Notes: generated from the letters alone by a model not told the origin. A stretch of DNA of 64,000 nt from Mercurialis annua (GCF_937616625.2 NC_065573.1:11981001-12045000); one strand, 5' to 3'. Shown: positions 12,497-23,490, numbered from the stretch's first letter. Translations and numbers: made by a program.

Positions 12497-13242
12497 GTAT
12501 TAACTGTCACAGGGTGATTAGCGGGGAAATCCAGATCATGAGCAACGTTGAACAAATTTTACCAAAAATTCTCTAAAAACTAACCATAGAAGATCTTGAG
12601 ATGATGCACGTTCGGCTCTTTGTATTATGATCCTGCATGTCCAATAAGAGTTAAGAATCCAACAATTGTCTTTTGTTGGATGCACAAAAGATTTTGATTA
12701 TAATTCTAACACAATTCCTGACTTTTTGTTTGCAATTTTGATTGGGATGAATCAAAGTTATGCCATGTGAGATATATTGCCAAAACAAATGGAGTAAATA
12801 TGTGTATAGGGTTGTGATCTTTTACTGCCTCCTGCATCTATTTGATATGTGAATTTATGGCTTAGCATTTGAGAAGTACTTGTAATTGATTACTCAGAAG
12901 AGTACTATTTGATAAATTCATTAAATATAGTGGAGTTGATCTTGGATTAATATATTCAGAACCACTTATCTCAGGGTTTTGCAATTAATGACTATTTGAT
13001 ACATTTCTTATCATTAATTTTGGTGCGTTGAATTGAACTTTTGAATTGGCTATGTTTGACGATCTTTATAACTTTCAACTGGTTGTAGCAATCAGATTGG
13101 TTTTTATGAACGGATTATTGTAACTGTCAAGCTATAACTTTGTGGTCGTTTTGTTGATAGACTAGTAATTATTCATGTGCTTCAACTTCTTAATCGTGCT
13201 AAAATATTATTTTCATAAGACATCAAATTTACAATCTGTTCT

Positions 13243-13290
13243 TCAGTGAGGCTGCTTCGCTCCCTTAATGTGTTACCTACTATGTTATCA
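13243..13290 (-). mobile_element. 5' LTR stub of the Tat-like element
   Basis: These 48 bp match the LTR start at 8809-8856 with three substitutions. The sense start TGATAACATAG at 13290 abuts the CAAAC target duplication. The rest of this LTR is missing here and part of it seems to lie inverted at 10180-10414. Confidence 0.65.
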
Positions 13291-13870
13291 CAAACAAACC
13301 TCAAAACTTCTAGCTTATCTTGATAGCCCTATGTTCTAGAATCGTTTAGCAACAAAAACCGCCGAATTTGGACGAGAAATGGAAAATCTATAAACTGCCG
13401 AAGTTGGATCATGAAATGTACGAGAAATGGGTTCTGTAACTTCATAATGAAGTTGATGAAGATGATATACTCATTTGGCTAAAGTACATTTAGGCTCAAG
13501 CAGCTCAATCTCGTACTTTAACTCAATTACTTAATTAACGTCCGCTTCCAATTTTAAAACAATATCGGAATTACACGAAATTTTACCGATAAATTCATAA
13601 AAATATTTTACGGACGATGATGTAAAACTGATTAGCTCGAGACATACACTTTATTTTATATTAATTTTCTTAACTTTTCTTTAGTCCCGCTAATACCCTC
13701 TCTAACGAATAATAATTACCAATAAAAATTATTATTTCGCGATCAACTTAATAAACTTATTCCGACTACACTTCTCAACTCAATTTCCATTTCTGCCCTG
13801 CTTGACCTAAATTTCGTAATTTAGGACACGTGGCACGATTTAATAACTTGAAAATTTATGGTTTATTACA

Positions 13871-13884
13871 TTCACCCCTCCTTA
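13871..13884 (-). other. Polypurine tract of element E
   Basis: On the minus strand TATAAGGAGGGGTGAA runs into the 3' LTR start TGTAATAAACC. It is preceded by AATTCGAGGACGAATTT, the same junction seen in elements B and D. Confidence 0.75.
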
Positions 13885-13889
13885 TAATA

Positions 13890-14280
13890 AATTCGTCCTC
13901 GAATTTAAATCTTAGCCACGTACTTGGGATAAACAGGTGCGGATATCTCCGTCGCATATTTTCCTCCGTCTCCCACATGCATTATTCAACAAAATGGTTC
14001 CTCCAAAGAACTTTCACCATCAGAATCTCTTTGATTCGGAGCTTTCATATTTGTGTGTCGATACTCGACTGGTTCTTCTTCGTATGACAATTCTTCGTTC
14101 ACTTCCACTGTTCGTGGTTCAATCACATGAGAGGTATCCTACACATATTTCTTAAGCATGGAAATATGAAACACAGGATGAACTTGCGACATATCTGGTG
14201 GCAAGTCCAGTTTGTAGGCAACCTTTCCGATACATTCCATAACCTGGTATGGACTCACATACCATGGGAATAATGTTTAC
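13890..14280 (-). pseudogene. 3' end of chromovirus pol (integrase C-terminus and chromodomain-like tail), decayed
   Basis: The minus-strand frame from about 14273 reads a peptide with the stretch [20 protein letters not shown] followed by SMLKKYV. This is the highly conserved segment after the integrase core in plant Ty3/gypsy pol. An in-frame TAG follows. After a frameshift comes LRIKEILMVKVLWRNHFVE, another stop, then MWETEENMRRRYPHLF, the typical chromodomain-like C-terminal tail. The frame runs into the conserved 'KFEDEF' just before the PPT. At least two stop codons and one frameshift make it non-functional. It identifies element E as a chromovirus of Del/Tekay type; the family call rests on motif recognition. 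Confidence 0.85.
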
Positions 14281-15454
14281 CTCTCATGTCCAAATTGAAC
14301 TAGACCTTTCCTAGGTTTTTCTCTCATCTTTCTTATGTGGTTCCCTCACCTTCCTTAGGTGACCTTTTTGTCTTTCATCATTTTTTTTCGTGACCTCGGA
14401 TAACTTTCTTTGTTATCTCGTCTATCGTTTCGTTTTACAGTAGTAGCTAACATCCTTGAAGATTGTTAGTCTTATCTTATGTTCCTTCGTATAATACTTA
14501 CTCGTACGTTGACGTCCAATATCCGTTGTAAAAGAGATAATCAATCTCTTCGTGAGCTTACTTAGTTCACGTTTAGCTACTTCGTGTATGATCCTCGTAA
14601 TGATGGGACAACATTTGCTGTTGCGTTGGAGTTTTAATCCCGTCATTCACTAACTTTTAGCCTTAATAGGTTCGTACATTTTCGCTTCTTTATCGTTCGT
14701 ATCGCCAATCTTTATCCATCGTTCGCTCCTTAATTCTATAAGGAATGTGACCCTTTGATACTTATTTTGATTTATGCCTACTAGATTTTGGCATAAACTC
14801 GACTTATACCTTTCAAGTTTTCCTAAACTTGTCCAAAATTATCCTTCTAGGTAACTTTCGCTATCTAAAGCTCTTATTAAAAAAAACGTTTGTTTACTAT
14901 ACGGAATTGATATTCGTATAGTTCACAATGTCCTTTACCACTTTCATTTGAAGTTCGGGTTGAGATTGATACCTGCAGATATCAAAAATAAATCCAGACG
15001 TCACTTCTAGGGACTATCTTTACTGCTTGCATAAACTGTTGTCTGAGTCTATGAACTAAGCATTCAGATGGTCCTTATCTGGATTACATTCCATATTCTC
15101 ATACCTTATCTTCTTGTCTACTATTTCCGTTTAGTGTCAAAATTCTTTGTTTGGTATATGATTGATTGTAATTGAATTTGATCGATATGGCATGCATTTG
15201 TTGATTAGTATATCATATAGGCATTGCATATAAAAATAAATTGTGATAAACCGTGTGTATTAGGCTTTATTCTATCCATAGTTGTTAGTATAATAATTAA
15301 ACAAAAAATACATAAAATACATAAATCATAAATATCATGAAACGTAATTCCTGATATTACATTTTGGTGATCGTAAAGACGATGAATAATATCAAAATAA
15401 GAATGTTGCAAAGAAGCGATATTGTCACACCCGTACTCTAATGTTAGACTATGT
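14281..15454 (-). mobile_element. Remaining interior of element E, decayed
   Basis: T-rich on the plus strand and full of stops in all frames; upstream pol and gag are not recognisable. Just before the 5' LTR, 15423-15433 reads 'tgtcacacccg', which resembles a second LTR tip. The expected iMet PBS is not visible, so this junction is altered. Confidence 0.5.
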
Positions 15455-16115
15455 TGTCACGACCCGAAATCTCAAGCCGCGACCAGCGCTAGTGAATGGG
15501 AGTGGTAGCTCCGACACCCGTAGCAAGCCTAAAACCACTCTAAACATATTGCGATCAAATCAAATAAGCAATAATATAAAACTTTTTTCAGAAAAGCTTT
15601 TTAAACAATACGATTACAAACATTTATTCATATTCTGAAACTTGTACAGAGAAACTAGGGTGTCACAATGTGATGCCACATATCAAGCATTACCCCGTTT
15701 CGCACATCAAAAGCAAACGATTTAAGCGTAGATAAAACTATACAAGTTTAAAAAATATCAGAGTATAGACAATACATAAAACCATTTAACAAAGACCACA
15801 TAAATATCTAGGACTTGACTACTGTTGCGCTATCAATCGAAACCTTCTTTGTACATTCTTCAAAACACAAAATTCTTGAAACAAGAGTAAAAGTATGTCA
15901 CGTCAAAAGACTATTTACCTAAAAATGGTTATAACAACAGGGTCAGTCAAAACTGAGTGAGTTCATAAGTTTACAAGTGAGTATTCTATAAAACAAAACG
16001 ATCCACAATTCATTCATTCGTATGCATCCAAATATAACTTCCAATTGAAACCCTAATGCTTGATTCATCAAATCTTCTGAACTGAACTCTTCCTTATCGA
16101 GACGATTAACTTAAT

Positions 16116-16161
16116 CACGATGGTACTCACAAACAACTATTAATTAAACACGATGGTACTC
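16116..16161. repeat. Rearranged junction: duplicated 13-mer around an LTR-derived filler
   Basis: CACGATGGTACTC occurs at 16116-16128 and again at 16149-16161. The 28 bases at 16125-16152 are identical to LTR bases at 16298-16325 of the adjacent Athila element. The terminal four bases of the LTR and the left copy of the target duplication are missing. This looks like repair with template switching into the nearby LTR. Confidence 0.8.
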
Positions 16162-17781
16162 AGCAAAAAGCCAACTCGTAGTACTCGACAAGTCGAGGTC
16201 GAACCCACAAGGACTAGAGGTTTAAAGTGAACGAAATTGATTGTGAAATTCAATTCGGAAAGCAATAGAAAGATTGGTTTTGGTTTCAATTAAAAGGACT
16301 CACAAACAACTATTAATTAAACACGCTACTTAACTAAAACAATTAACTAACAATCAACTAATTAACACGAGATTTAAACAATTAGGGTAAAACGTTTAGA
16401 GGTTGCTAGTCATGCCAAAGTCATATCTAGGTAGTTTGGGTCAAGGTGATGGGAACTTAGGTCGGTTCAAGCTATTTTACAGAACCAATTCCGCTCTCTC
16501 GAGCCGGAAGTGAAAGATTCAAAACTTGATTAACAATTCTGAGATCTAATCCACTCTCGTGCTCATAGATTTCGATAGAGTTAATCGAGCCAACTAATCA
16601 AGCAAACTCCACAACCAAGATAGCCCTAGATCATGCTAATGCATCTAGGTCTAAAGCATGTACTCCCCTAGGTATAGTCCAATTAGTTAACTCTCGTCCT
16701 CCTAATTAAACCACATAGCAAAGAATAAGAGGCCAACCTATTCTAAGCATTAAGCTCAAGAAGCACAACAACCAACATCATCCATAAACCCTAACCCTAA
16801 TCACCTATTTAATCAAGCATGGCAATCATAACAACCCCCAAACAAGGGGTTTAGCTACTAATCATCATCATGGCACAACTAATTAAGCAATAATAAAGAT
16901 TAGGCATAGAGTAAAGATTAAGTACCTTGGAGTAATAAATGAACCTTAAACACATGAACAAGATAATGAAGCTTCAATTAAAAGACTAATACTTTTATTT
17001 AATAAGTTTCCCAATATAGCAAAATCTGGAAATTAGTTGAAGAACACTAAGAACTATGAAGATCCTTTACTCCTTTTAGTAAGAACAATAAGAACAGTGA
17101 TTTAAATGTTGAGAGAAAGTGTTGCTACAATAATGAGATGTCTAACAATTCTCTACCAAATCATACATAACCTAAAAATAGAGATAAAAAGGTTTTTATA
17201 TGTTTACAAAAGAGGAAAGAAAAACATTCACTCCAAGAGTTTTTGGCCCAAAGAAGTAATGAGAATCAGGCCTTGTTGCTAACCAAATCAGATTTTCCCC
17301 CTTTTCTCAAGCCATGCTCGATTCGAGCATGATAGTCTGGGACTCAACATGTTATGCTCGAATAGAGCATGATTTATGCCTAGGAGAGCTCGATTCGAGC
17401 ATGCCTTTGCGGTTTCAGCTCCGATCTTCACAACTTCATAACGTTGTGTAGAAATGTCCGATTGAGTCGGTTCTTGAACCGTTGGAAAGCTTGGGACGTC
17501 TAATTTAACTTTCATGAAGAACACAAATTCATTTGAGGCTTCTAGCTGGTTCCAATTTGCCAATTAGTGCAGAGGGGTCGGTTTTTCAGACTTGCAAATG
17601 AGCTTTCGCCTCTTTTCCGTCGACTTTTCCATCTTTTGTACCAAAATGCTTCCGCGATGCTCCAAAGTACCTGAAATACTAAAACATATAATAAGGCACT
17701 CGGAATACCATAAAACCGTGATAAATCATAATAAAAGCATGCGGAAACGGCACTCTAAATAAGAGTAAAATACTCCTATCA
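16162..17781 (-). mobile_element. 3' LTR of the Athila element
   Basis: The sense start is TGATAGGAGTATTTTACTC at 17781. It is 36 bp shorter than the 5' LTR: 33 bp are lost between two copies of tgctcgattcgagcatg (near 17313-17329), and the last few bases are lost at 16162. Confidence 0.9.
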
Positions 17782-17794
17782 AACCTCCTCACAC
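17782..17794 (-). other. Polypurine tract of the Athila element
   Basis: The sense strand reads GTGTGAGGAGGTT directly before the LTR start TGATAGG. It looks like a decayed form of the G-rich PPT usual in this lineage. Confidence 0.7.
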
Positions 17795-17800
17795 TAAACT

Positions 17801-17820
17801 CTTGCTTGTCCTCAAGCAAG
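17801..17820 (-). other. Perfect hairpin upstream of the Athila PPT
   Basis: CTTGCTTGAGGACAAGCAAG (sense): an 8-bp stem with a four-base loop, seven bases from the PPT. Near-identical sequences just before the PPT recur in plant Ty3/gypsy elements, so it is probably a functional RNA or primer-related element. Confidence 0.7.
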
Positions 17821-19453
17821 AACAAGGCTCACTTAACAACTAGGAATCAAGAACTTTGCAAAAACCGACCACTTGTTAACAAAAGTACTCCCAATCGATG
17901 AATGTGCAATTGCAATTCTCTAATGTCCACAACTCATGATTCATGCAAACAAATGAAGAATGCAATAGATAAGACATATGAAAATGGCAGTCAAGATAAA
18001 ACAAAAGTTTAACAAATCTTTTCAAACGGCAATCACGAGAGTACTATCACTTAAGGGACATGCGAGCATTTGGTCAATCTTAGAATATGACACAATGGCA
18101 ATCACTCATAATCATTAAACACAAGCAAAAGTATCTCACAAGATTTCGCTCTCACACACAAGTGTTTAAGGCAAAGAAATGAAGCACACAAAACGCGGAA
18201 TTCCCATAGGTTTGCTCTTAGTCCTAGACTCCACTACTTAGCTTGGTGATCAACAATTATCATATGGACTTTTATGGGTTGTAACTTTGCCAAAGGTCGG
18301 GGTAGGTTGAAGTTGATATTTAAGCTAAACTTGACTTGAAACTAGATAATACATTAACATCAAAAACTTGGGCTAGCTTGGAATTTTAGCACAATTGAAC
18401 TCTTTTTACATTTGAATGCCTTTATTTCTTTTTCTTTTCTTGCTTTCTATTTTTTTGTAATTTTCTTCCTTTTATATTTTTCCTTTATTCTTTCTTTGTT
18501 TTGATTTTCTTTCTTGACTTTCTTTCTAGGCATAAAACTCTCTTATAAGTTCAAGTTCAACTTTTCCTTTTTCCTCAAGCTACTACCTCAACCTCCTCAC
18601 ACTAGTTCTCAAGTCAAGTTTGGGTGTTTAGAGTGGAAATGGAAGACGAGATTGGTGTGTGAATACTGTCATATCAACAAAGGTCTAGGCCCAAACTTGG
18701 CTATCTAGAGGTAAAAGGTAAGCATTTAAAGTGGTCTCTAGAATTGTTTACACCTAATGCCATATTCATCTAATCATTAATCACTCAACAATGCAATCTC
18801 GAATGGACACCAAGCAAATTCTAGGAATTCCGGCACAAAATGACACTCACAATAATTGATTAGGCTCAAAATGCTCTCAAAAATTAGCGAAAATGGTGTC
18901 ATGCTCACATGCCTAAATCCTATGAATTCATGCCAAAATATGCTCATACTCCAAGTGACACAAAAATTCCAATTTAAAGCACATATCATGAATCCGAATC
19001 AAGTACCTCGATCATACCCAAAAATCACACCATTTTAAAGTTCGTTTGAATGCTAACTACACATGTCTAATTCTATTGCAATTCATTAAGCAAGCATCAA
19101 CCATAAATTGTTTAAACTAGACAAAATCATTTAGACATTCATAAACCGGGAGATACTAATTGTTGACAAATTTTCAAAAATTGCGTAAATTCTCATTTCC
19201 ATAAACATGATTTCAAGACAAAAGATTAGTGCTAGGCAACACTACAACCTACACCATAACAACATAACAAAGCTTGCAAGAAAATAAACTAACAATCCTA
19301 ACACAAGAAAGCAATAAAGATAACATAAATGAAACTCTAACACATTCACTTTTCAACCCCTCCTCACACTATTTCAATGCTATATCCACATTGTAATGAA
19401 ATATAAAATGGAAAATTGCATGAGTTAGAGTTGAAGAAAGCAAATCTTAGAGT
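17821..19453 (-). other. 3' untranslated region of the Athila element
   Basis: 1.6 kb between the ATHILA ORF and the hairpin/PPT. All frames are short. Two further 'cctcctcacacta'-like copies (about 18591 and 19358) resemble the PPT region and may be remnants of internal duplications. No other feature seen. Confidence 0.6.
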
Positions 19454-20803
19454 TCAATCGAACTCGGGTGGCTCGGGTGAAAGAGTAGGCGATGGATAAG
19501 GCGGCCCCCCTTGGGCATTGAAGTAGGCACGTAATTTCTCCTCATGACGTCTTTGTCGCTCTTGAAGTCTCATTTGCTTATACTCCATGCGCTTCCAAAT
19601 TTTCCGTTGATCCTCCATGAACCGGATTTGCATTTCCTCAAAATCCTTTCCACCTTGCGCTACATTTGGAGCCGGTTGCTCCCATTGTACCCCCTCCGGC
19701 ACATCTTCACCTCCAACACTAGTGTCGGCCGCTTCCGTGTTCTTCCTACGCACCGGCTCTTTAGCCCGCCTCGGCTCTACCTCTTGCCTTGGAGATGCGC
19801 GCATTCTAGGTGGAGTTGTTTCGTCGGGATGTTGTAGCACCCAATTATCGTACTTGTATTTTCTCAACACTCTTTCCTTCCTCACATAGCCTCCTATACT
19901 CAAATGATCCATGTCAATCATTCGCGGTGATTGAATCCGATACTTGCTTTCATCAAAATCCGGGTCTTGTCTTGCCAAGAACAAAGCCAACCATCCGAAT
20001 CCTTTCTTCTTTGAAACTCTAGGAGTGTCTCGGAGCAACGCCATCAAACGGTACCCCAAACTCAATTGCAATTCCTTTTCCTTTGGGTGATCTAAGGCTC
20101 GCAAAAGGAACAAATCCGACTTCGCTACTTTGTTATGCTCATGGCGACCATAGAAAGTGTGGCCATACCACTTAAGCACGATTATGGTGCCAATATCCCG
20201 AACCTCTTTCAACTTGGAGACGTGTGAGTCGTAGCTCGGTTTCCCCGATGCCTTATTCCATATCACGTTGGCCTCAAATGCGTCTAATTCCGGCAACTCC
20301 TTAAATCCGAACTCATTCAATTCAAGGTCTTGGATCAAACTTTCCATGGAATATTCCCGCTCCTTGCCATCCAACCGAAATGTAATAGAAGTGTCATCGG
20401 TTGACTCAAGAGTGGTGAAGAATTCAAATGTGAGCGCCTCGCATTGATCGTGTGGTATCTTTGTCACCTTATCAAGGTAAAGGAAGTGAAGATGCTCTTC
20501 CACCACTTCATCAGTTCGCAACTTCTTCATAGTCTCCCAACAAATGGCATAAGCATCAGTGATGCCCAATTTCATAAGTTTCTCATAGCGTTCCCCTTCG
20601 CTTATCGAACGGATTTCGAAAGGTGCCTTGTATTTCCTTGTGAGCGATCCCGGGGTGTTAACTCCTACTACTCTAGCTCCGGAGGCGGTTGTTTTCTTTG
20701 AAGAACGGATAGCACGTGGTGGTAGTTCCTCTTGAAATTCTTGCTCACTAGGAGGTATGGATTTTCGCTTGGAGGTTCGGCTCGCTCTTGTATTTCGAGA
20801 CAT
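19454..20803 (-). CDS. ATHILA ORF-1 family protein (449 aa)
   Basis: An intact 449-codon frame. The N-terminus is basic and Ser/Arg-rich (MSRNTRASRTSKRKSIP). The central part (about residues 65-290) carries the pattern of the ATHILA ORF-1 family, including EALTFEFFTTLES followed by ITFRLDGKEREYSMESL. The C-terminal third is low-complexity and charged, with a predicted coiled coil at about residues 385-430 (DFEEMQIRFMEDQRKIWKRM onward) and a Pro-rich tail. The function of this family is unknown; it is found only in Athila-type retrotransposons and their non-autonomous derivatives. It is the longest open frame in the window, although pol is absent, which suggests recent selection or a young insertion. 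The start is the first ATG of the frame. Confidence 0.85.
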   Translation of the reverse strand: MSRNTRASRTSKRKSIPPSEQEFQEELPPRAIRSSKKTTASGARVVGVNTPGSLTRKYKAPFEIRSISEGERYEKLMKLGITDAYAICWETMKKLRTDEVVEEHLHFLYLDKVTKIPHDQCEALTFEFFTTLESTDDTSITFRLDGKEREYSMESLIQDLELNEFGFKELPELDAFEANVIWNKASGKPSYDSHVSKLKEVRDIGTIIVLKWYGHTFYGRHEHNKVAKSDLFLLRALDHPKEKELQLSLGYRLMALLRDTPRVSKKKGFGWLALFLARQDPDFDESKYRIQSPRMIDMDHLSIGGYVRKERVLRKYKYDNWVLQHPDETTPPRMRASPRQEVEPRRAKEPVRRKNTEAADTSVGGEDVPEGVQWEQPAPNVAQGGKDFEEMQIRFMEDQRKIWKRMEYKQMRLQERQRRHEEKLRAYFNAQGGPPYPSPTLSPEPPEFD

Positions 20804-21030
20804 TGTAGAGGAAGGAAAAAGGTGTTTGAAAGTGTGTTTAGATTTGAGTTTGGCTTGGATATGGTGGGGTTAGATCTTGGTGAAGAATTTGCTAGAGGAA
20901 AGAGAATGGAGTTCTTGGCTATGGAGGTCTTTGATAAATATGGAAAAGAATTTGGAGAAGATGAAGTGTTGGAGGTCTTTTTATGGCAAAAATTCAAATG
21001 TAAGAGAGGAAGGGCTAAGATCTTGCCATG

Positions 21031-21660
21031 TCATTGATCCTTGTAGAGTGAAGCTTGAGCTAACTCCCGCCAAGTGTGGATCGATTCGGTGGGTAGAGAT
21101 TGGAGCCACAAACTAGCTTTATCCCTCAAGGAGAATGGAAACATCCGGAGCTTGATTTTGTCCGCGGTTATCCCATGAAGCTTGAACGTGTTAAGAACAC
21201 CCAAGAACTTGGATATGTGGGCATTTGGATCCTCATGCTTCAACCCATAGAAAGCACAACGGTTCTCCAAGAGTTGTATTGTACTTGGCTTGATATCAAA
21301 AGTTGTCGCTTGAACCGGCATTGCGAAGCATCCGAAAGTAGCATTGTCTACATCCGGCAAGAAAAACTCGCCCAAAGTTTGTCTTGGTTGGTTTTGCACT
21401 TGCCGGTGCACTCGAGGGCGAGCATCCCTTTGGTGCTCTTGGTGCCTTTGTTGATTCACATTCTCAAGTGGAGGAGGGGGTGGATATTGTTGTTCCCCTT
21501 CGTCCACTAAAGGATTGAACCCTTCCTCTACCTCATAATCATGCCCTTCACCCTCTATAGCTAAAGGAATTCGGGCTTTTCTTCTCACGCCTCTTTCGTA
21601 ACTACCGAGATCCTCTTGGAAAGGTTCTAGTGGAAGATTGGTGCGTCGAGTGTTATGCAT
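21031..21660 (-). CDS. Athila gag, N-terminal part (209 aa, truncated)
   Basis: Starts at an ATG (21660) about 150 bases after the PBS and reads MHNTRRTNLPLEPFQEDL. After a Pro/Gln-rich linker (about residues 60-100) comes the retrotransposon gag fold: IKPSTIQLLENRCAFYG, EDPNAHISKFLGV, then LRMFPFSLRDKASLWLQSLP and TWRELAQ. In intact relatives the next residues are a conserved KFL-K-FFP stretch. Here the sequence changes abruptly after ELAQ and stops ten codons later at TGA, so a deletion has joined gag to the region before the ATHILA ORF. The nucleocapsid zinc knuckle and all of pol are lost. It is probably not sufficient for assembly on its own. Confidence 0.85.
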   Translation of the reverse strand: MHNTRRTNLPLEPFQEDLGSYERGVRRKARIPLAIEGEGHDYEVEEGFNPLVDEGEQQYPPPPPLENVNQQRHQEHQRDARPRVHRQVQNQPRQTLGEFFLPDVDNATFGCFAMPVQATTFDIKPSTIQLLENRCAFYGLKHEDPNAHISKFLGVLNTFKLHGITADKIKLRMFPFSLRDKASLWLQSLPTESIHTWRELAQASLYKDQ

Positions 21661-21810
21661 ACACAAAAGGAAATTTCCTACACAAACAAAAGCAAGAGAA
21701 ACGAGCGTAAATCACGAAACACGCAAGAGGAATAACAAAAAGTAAAAACAGAAAATAACGCTAACTCGACCGAATTTCAAAATACTTTCAATCAATTAAA
21801 CGCAACCTAG

Positions 21811-21828
21811 TCCCCGGAAACGGCGCCA
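21811..21828 (-). other. PBS of the Athila element (tRNA-Asp)
   Basis: The sense strand reads TGGCGCCGTTTCCGGGGA, complementary to the plant tRNA-Asp(GTC) 3' end with one mismatch (17 of 18). It is six bases (AGTTTT) from the LTR end at 21835. This PBS is typical of the Athila lineage. Confidence 0.9.
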
Positions 21829-21834
21829 AAAACT

Positions 21835-23490
21835 TGTTAGCAAAAAGCCAACTCGTAGTACTCGACAAGTCGATGTCGAACCCACAAGGACTAGAGGTTT
21901 AGAGTGAACGAAATTGATTGTGAAATTCAATTCGGAAAGCAATAGAAAGATTGGTTTTGGTTTCAATTAAAAGGACTCACAAACAACTATTAATTAAACA
22001 CGCTACTTAACTAAAACAATTAACTAACAATCAACTAATTAACACGAGATTTAAACAATTAGGGTAAAACGTTTAGAGGTTGCTAGTCATGCCAAAGTCA
22101 TATCTAGGTAGTTTGGGTCAAGGTGATGGGAACTTAGGTCGGGTCAAGCTATTCTACGGAACCAATTCCGCTCTCTCGAGCCGGAAGTGAAAGAGTCAAA
22201 ACTTGATTAACAATTCCGAGATCTAATCCACTCTCGTGCTCATAGATTTCGATAGAATTAATCGAGCCAACTAATCAAGCAAACTCCACAACCAAGATAG
22301 CCCTAGATCATGCTAATGCATCTAGGTCTAAAGCATGTACTCCCCTAGGTATAGTCTAATTAGTTAACTCTCGTCCTCCTAATTAAACCACATAGCAAAG
22401 AATAAGAGGCCAACCTATTCTAAGCATTAAGCTCAAGAAGCACAACAACCAACATCACCCATAAACCCTAACCCTAATCACCTATTTAATCAAGCATGGC
22501 AATCATAACAACCCCCAAACAAGGGGTTTAGCTACTAATCATCATCATGGCACAACTAATTAAGCAATAATAAAGATTAGGCATAGAGTAAAGATTAAGT
22601 ACCTTGGAGTAATAAATGAACCTTAAACACATGAACAAGATAATGAAGCTTCAATTAAAAGACTAATACTTGTATTTAATAAGTTTCCCAATATAGCAAA
22701 ATCTGGAAATTAGTTGAAGAACACTAAGAACTATGAAGATCATTTACTCCTTTTAGTAAGAACAATAAGAACAGTGATTTAAAGGTAGAGAGAAAGTGTT
22801 GCTACAATAATGAGATGTCTAACAATTCTCTACCAAATCATACATAACCTAAAAATAGAGATAAAAGGGTTTTTATATGTTTACAAAAGAGGAAAGAAAA
22901 ACATTCACTCCAAGAGTGTTTGGCCCAAAGAAGCAATGAGAATCAAGCCTTGTTGCTAACCAAATCAGATTTTCCCCCTTTTCTCAAGCCATGCTCGATT
23001 CGAGCATGGTTTCTTCTTCCTCTTGCTCGATTCGAGCATGATAGTCTGGGACTCAGCATGTTATGCTCGAATCGAGCATGATTTATGCCTAGGAGAGCTC
23101 GATTGGAGCATGCCTTTGCGGTTTTAGCTCCGATCTTCAAAACTTCATAACTTTGTGTAGAAATGTCTGATTGAGTCGGTTCTTGAACTGTTAGAAAGCT
23201 TGGGACGTCTAATTTAACTTTCATGAAGAACACAAATTCATTTGAGGCTTTTTGCTGGTTCCAATTTGCCAATTAGTGCAGAGGGGTCGGTTTTTCAGAC
23301 TTGCAAATGAACTTTCGCCTCTTTTCCGTCGACTTTTCCATCTTTTGTACCAAAATGCTTCCGCAATGCTCCAAAGTACCTGAAATACTAAAACATATAA
23401 TAAGGCACTCGGAATACCATAAAACCGTGATAAATCGTAATAAAAGCATGCGAAAACGGCACCATAAATAGGAGTAAAATACTCCTATCA
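21835..23490 (-). mobile_element. 5' LTR of the Athila element (1656 bp)
   Basis: Sense start TGATAGGAGTATTTTACTCC at 23490, end GCTAACA at 21835. The direct flank is TTAGG (23491-23495). Contains four dyad motifs at 22991-23110. Confidence 0.92.
22991..23110. repeat. Dyad-motif cluster in the Athila LTR
   Basis: ATGCTCGATTCGAGCAT (22991-23007), TGCTCGATTCGAGCA (23024-23038), ATGCTCGAATCGAGCAT (23063-23079) and a degenerate copy AGCTCGATTGGAGC (23096-23109). Centres are about 32, 40 and 32 bp apart. Confidence 0.85.

Larger units (their letters stand above)
8226..13290 (-). mobile_element. Rearranged LTR element nested in E (probable Tat lineage)
   Basis: Termini are TGATAAATCACC (8226) and ATGTTATCA (13290), flanked by an identical 5-bp target duplication CAAAC (8221-8225 and 13291-13295). 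The 3' LTR is 8226-8856 with a G-rich PPT next to it. Only the first 48 bp of the 5' LTR remain at 13243-13290. Between them, 10180-10414 repeats the last 235 bp of the LTR in inverted orientation, followed by a PBS on the plus strand, so part of the element is inverted. Large tandem repeats lie just upstream of the PPT, as is known for Tat elements. No gag or pol frame is recognisable. Confidence 0.65.
6414..13870 (-). mobile_element. 3' LTR of element E, split by the 8226-13290 insertion
   Basis: LTR parts are 6414-8225 and 13291-13870. The sense start TGTAATAAACC is at 13870, next to a purine tract on the minus strand. The U5 block is at about 6436-6479, a four-copy 'gggatagttcaacc' module at about 7079-7235, and a CACGTCGTG dyad cluster at 8002-8034. 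The tail 13291-13870 aligns with 24600-25190 of the partner LTR. Confidence 0.75.
16162..23490 (-). mobile_element. Athila-type non-autonomous LTR retrotransposon
   Basis: Order in sense (minus): 5' LTR 23490-21835, PBS, truncated gag, ATHILA ORF, long 3' untranslated region with a hairpin, PPT, 3' LTR 17781-16162. No protease, reverse transcriptase, RNase H or integrase is present, so it would need proteins from another element. The LTRs are highly similar, with one 33-bp deletion and scattered substitutions, so the insertion is fairly young. It lies inside the 5' LTR of element E. Confidence 0.9.

Noticed and set aside
16780..16805. 'aaaccctaaccctaa' telomere-like stretch
   Set aside because: Only about two units and inside the Athila LTR (also at about 22464), so not telomeric.
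21100..21510. 136-codon plus-strand frame
   Set aside because: Shadow of the minus-strand gag frame, which has clear gag motifs.
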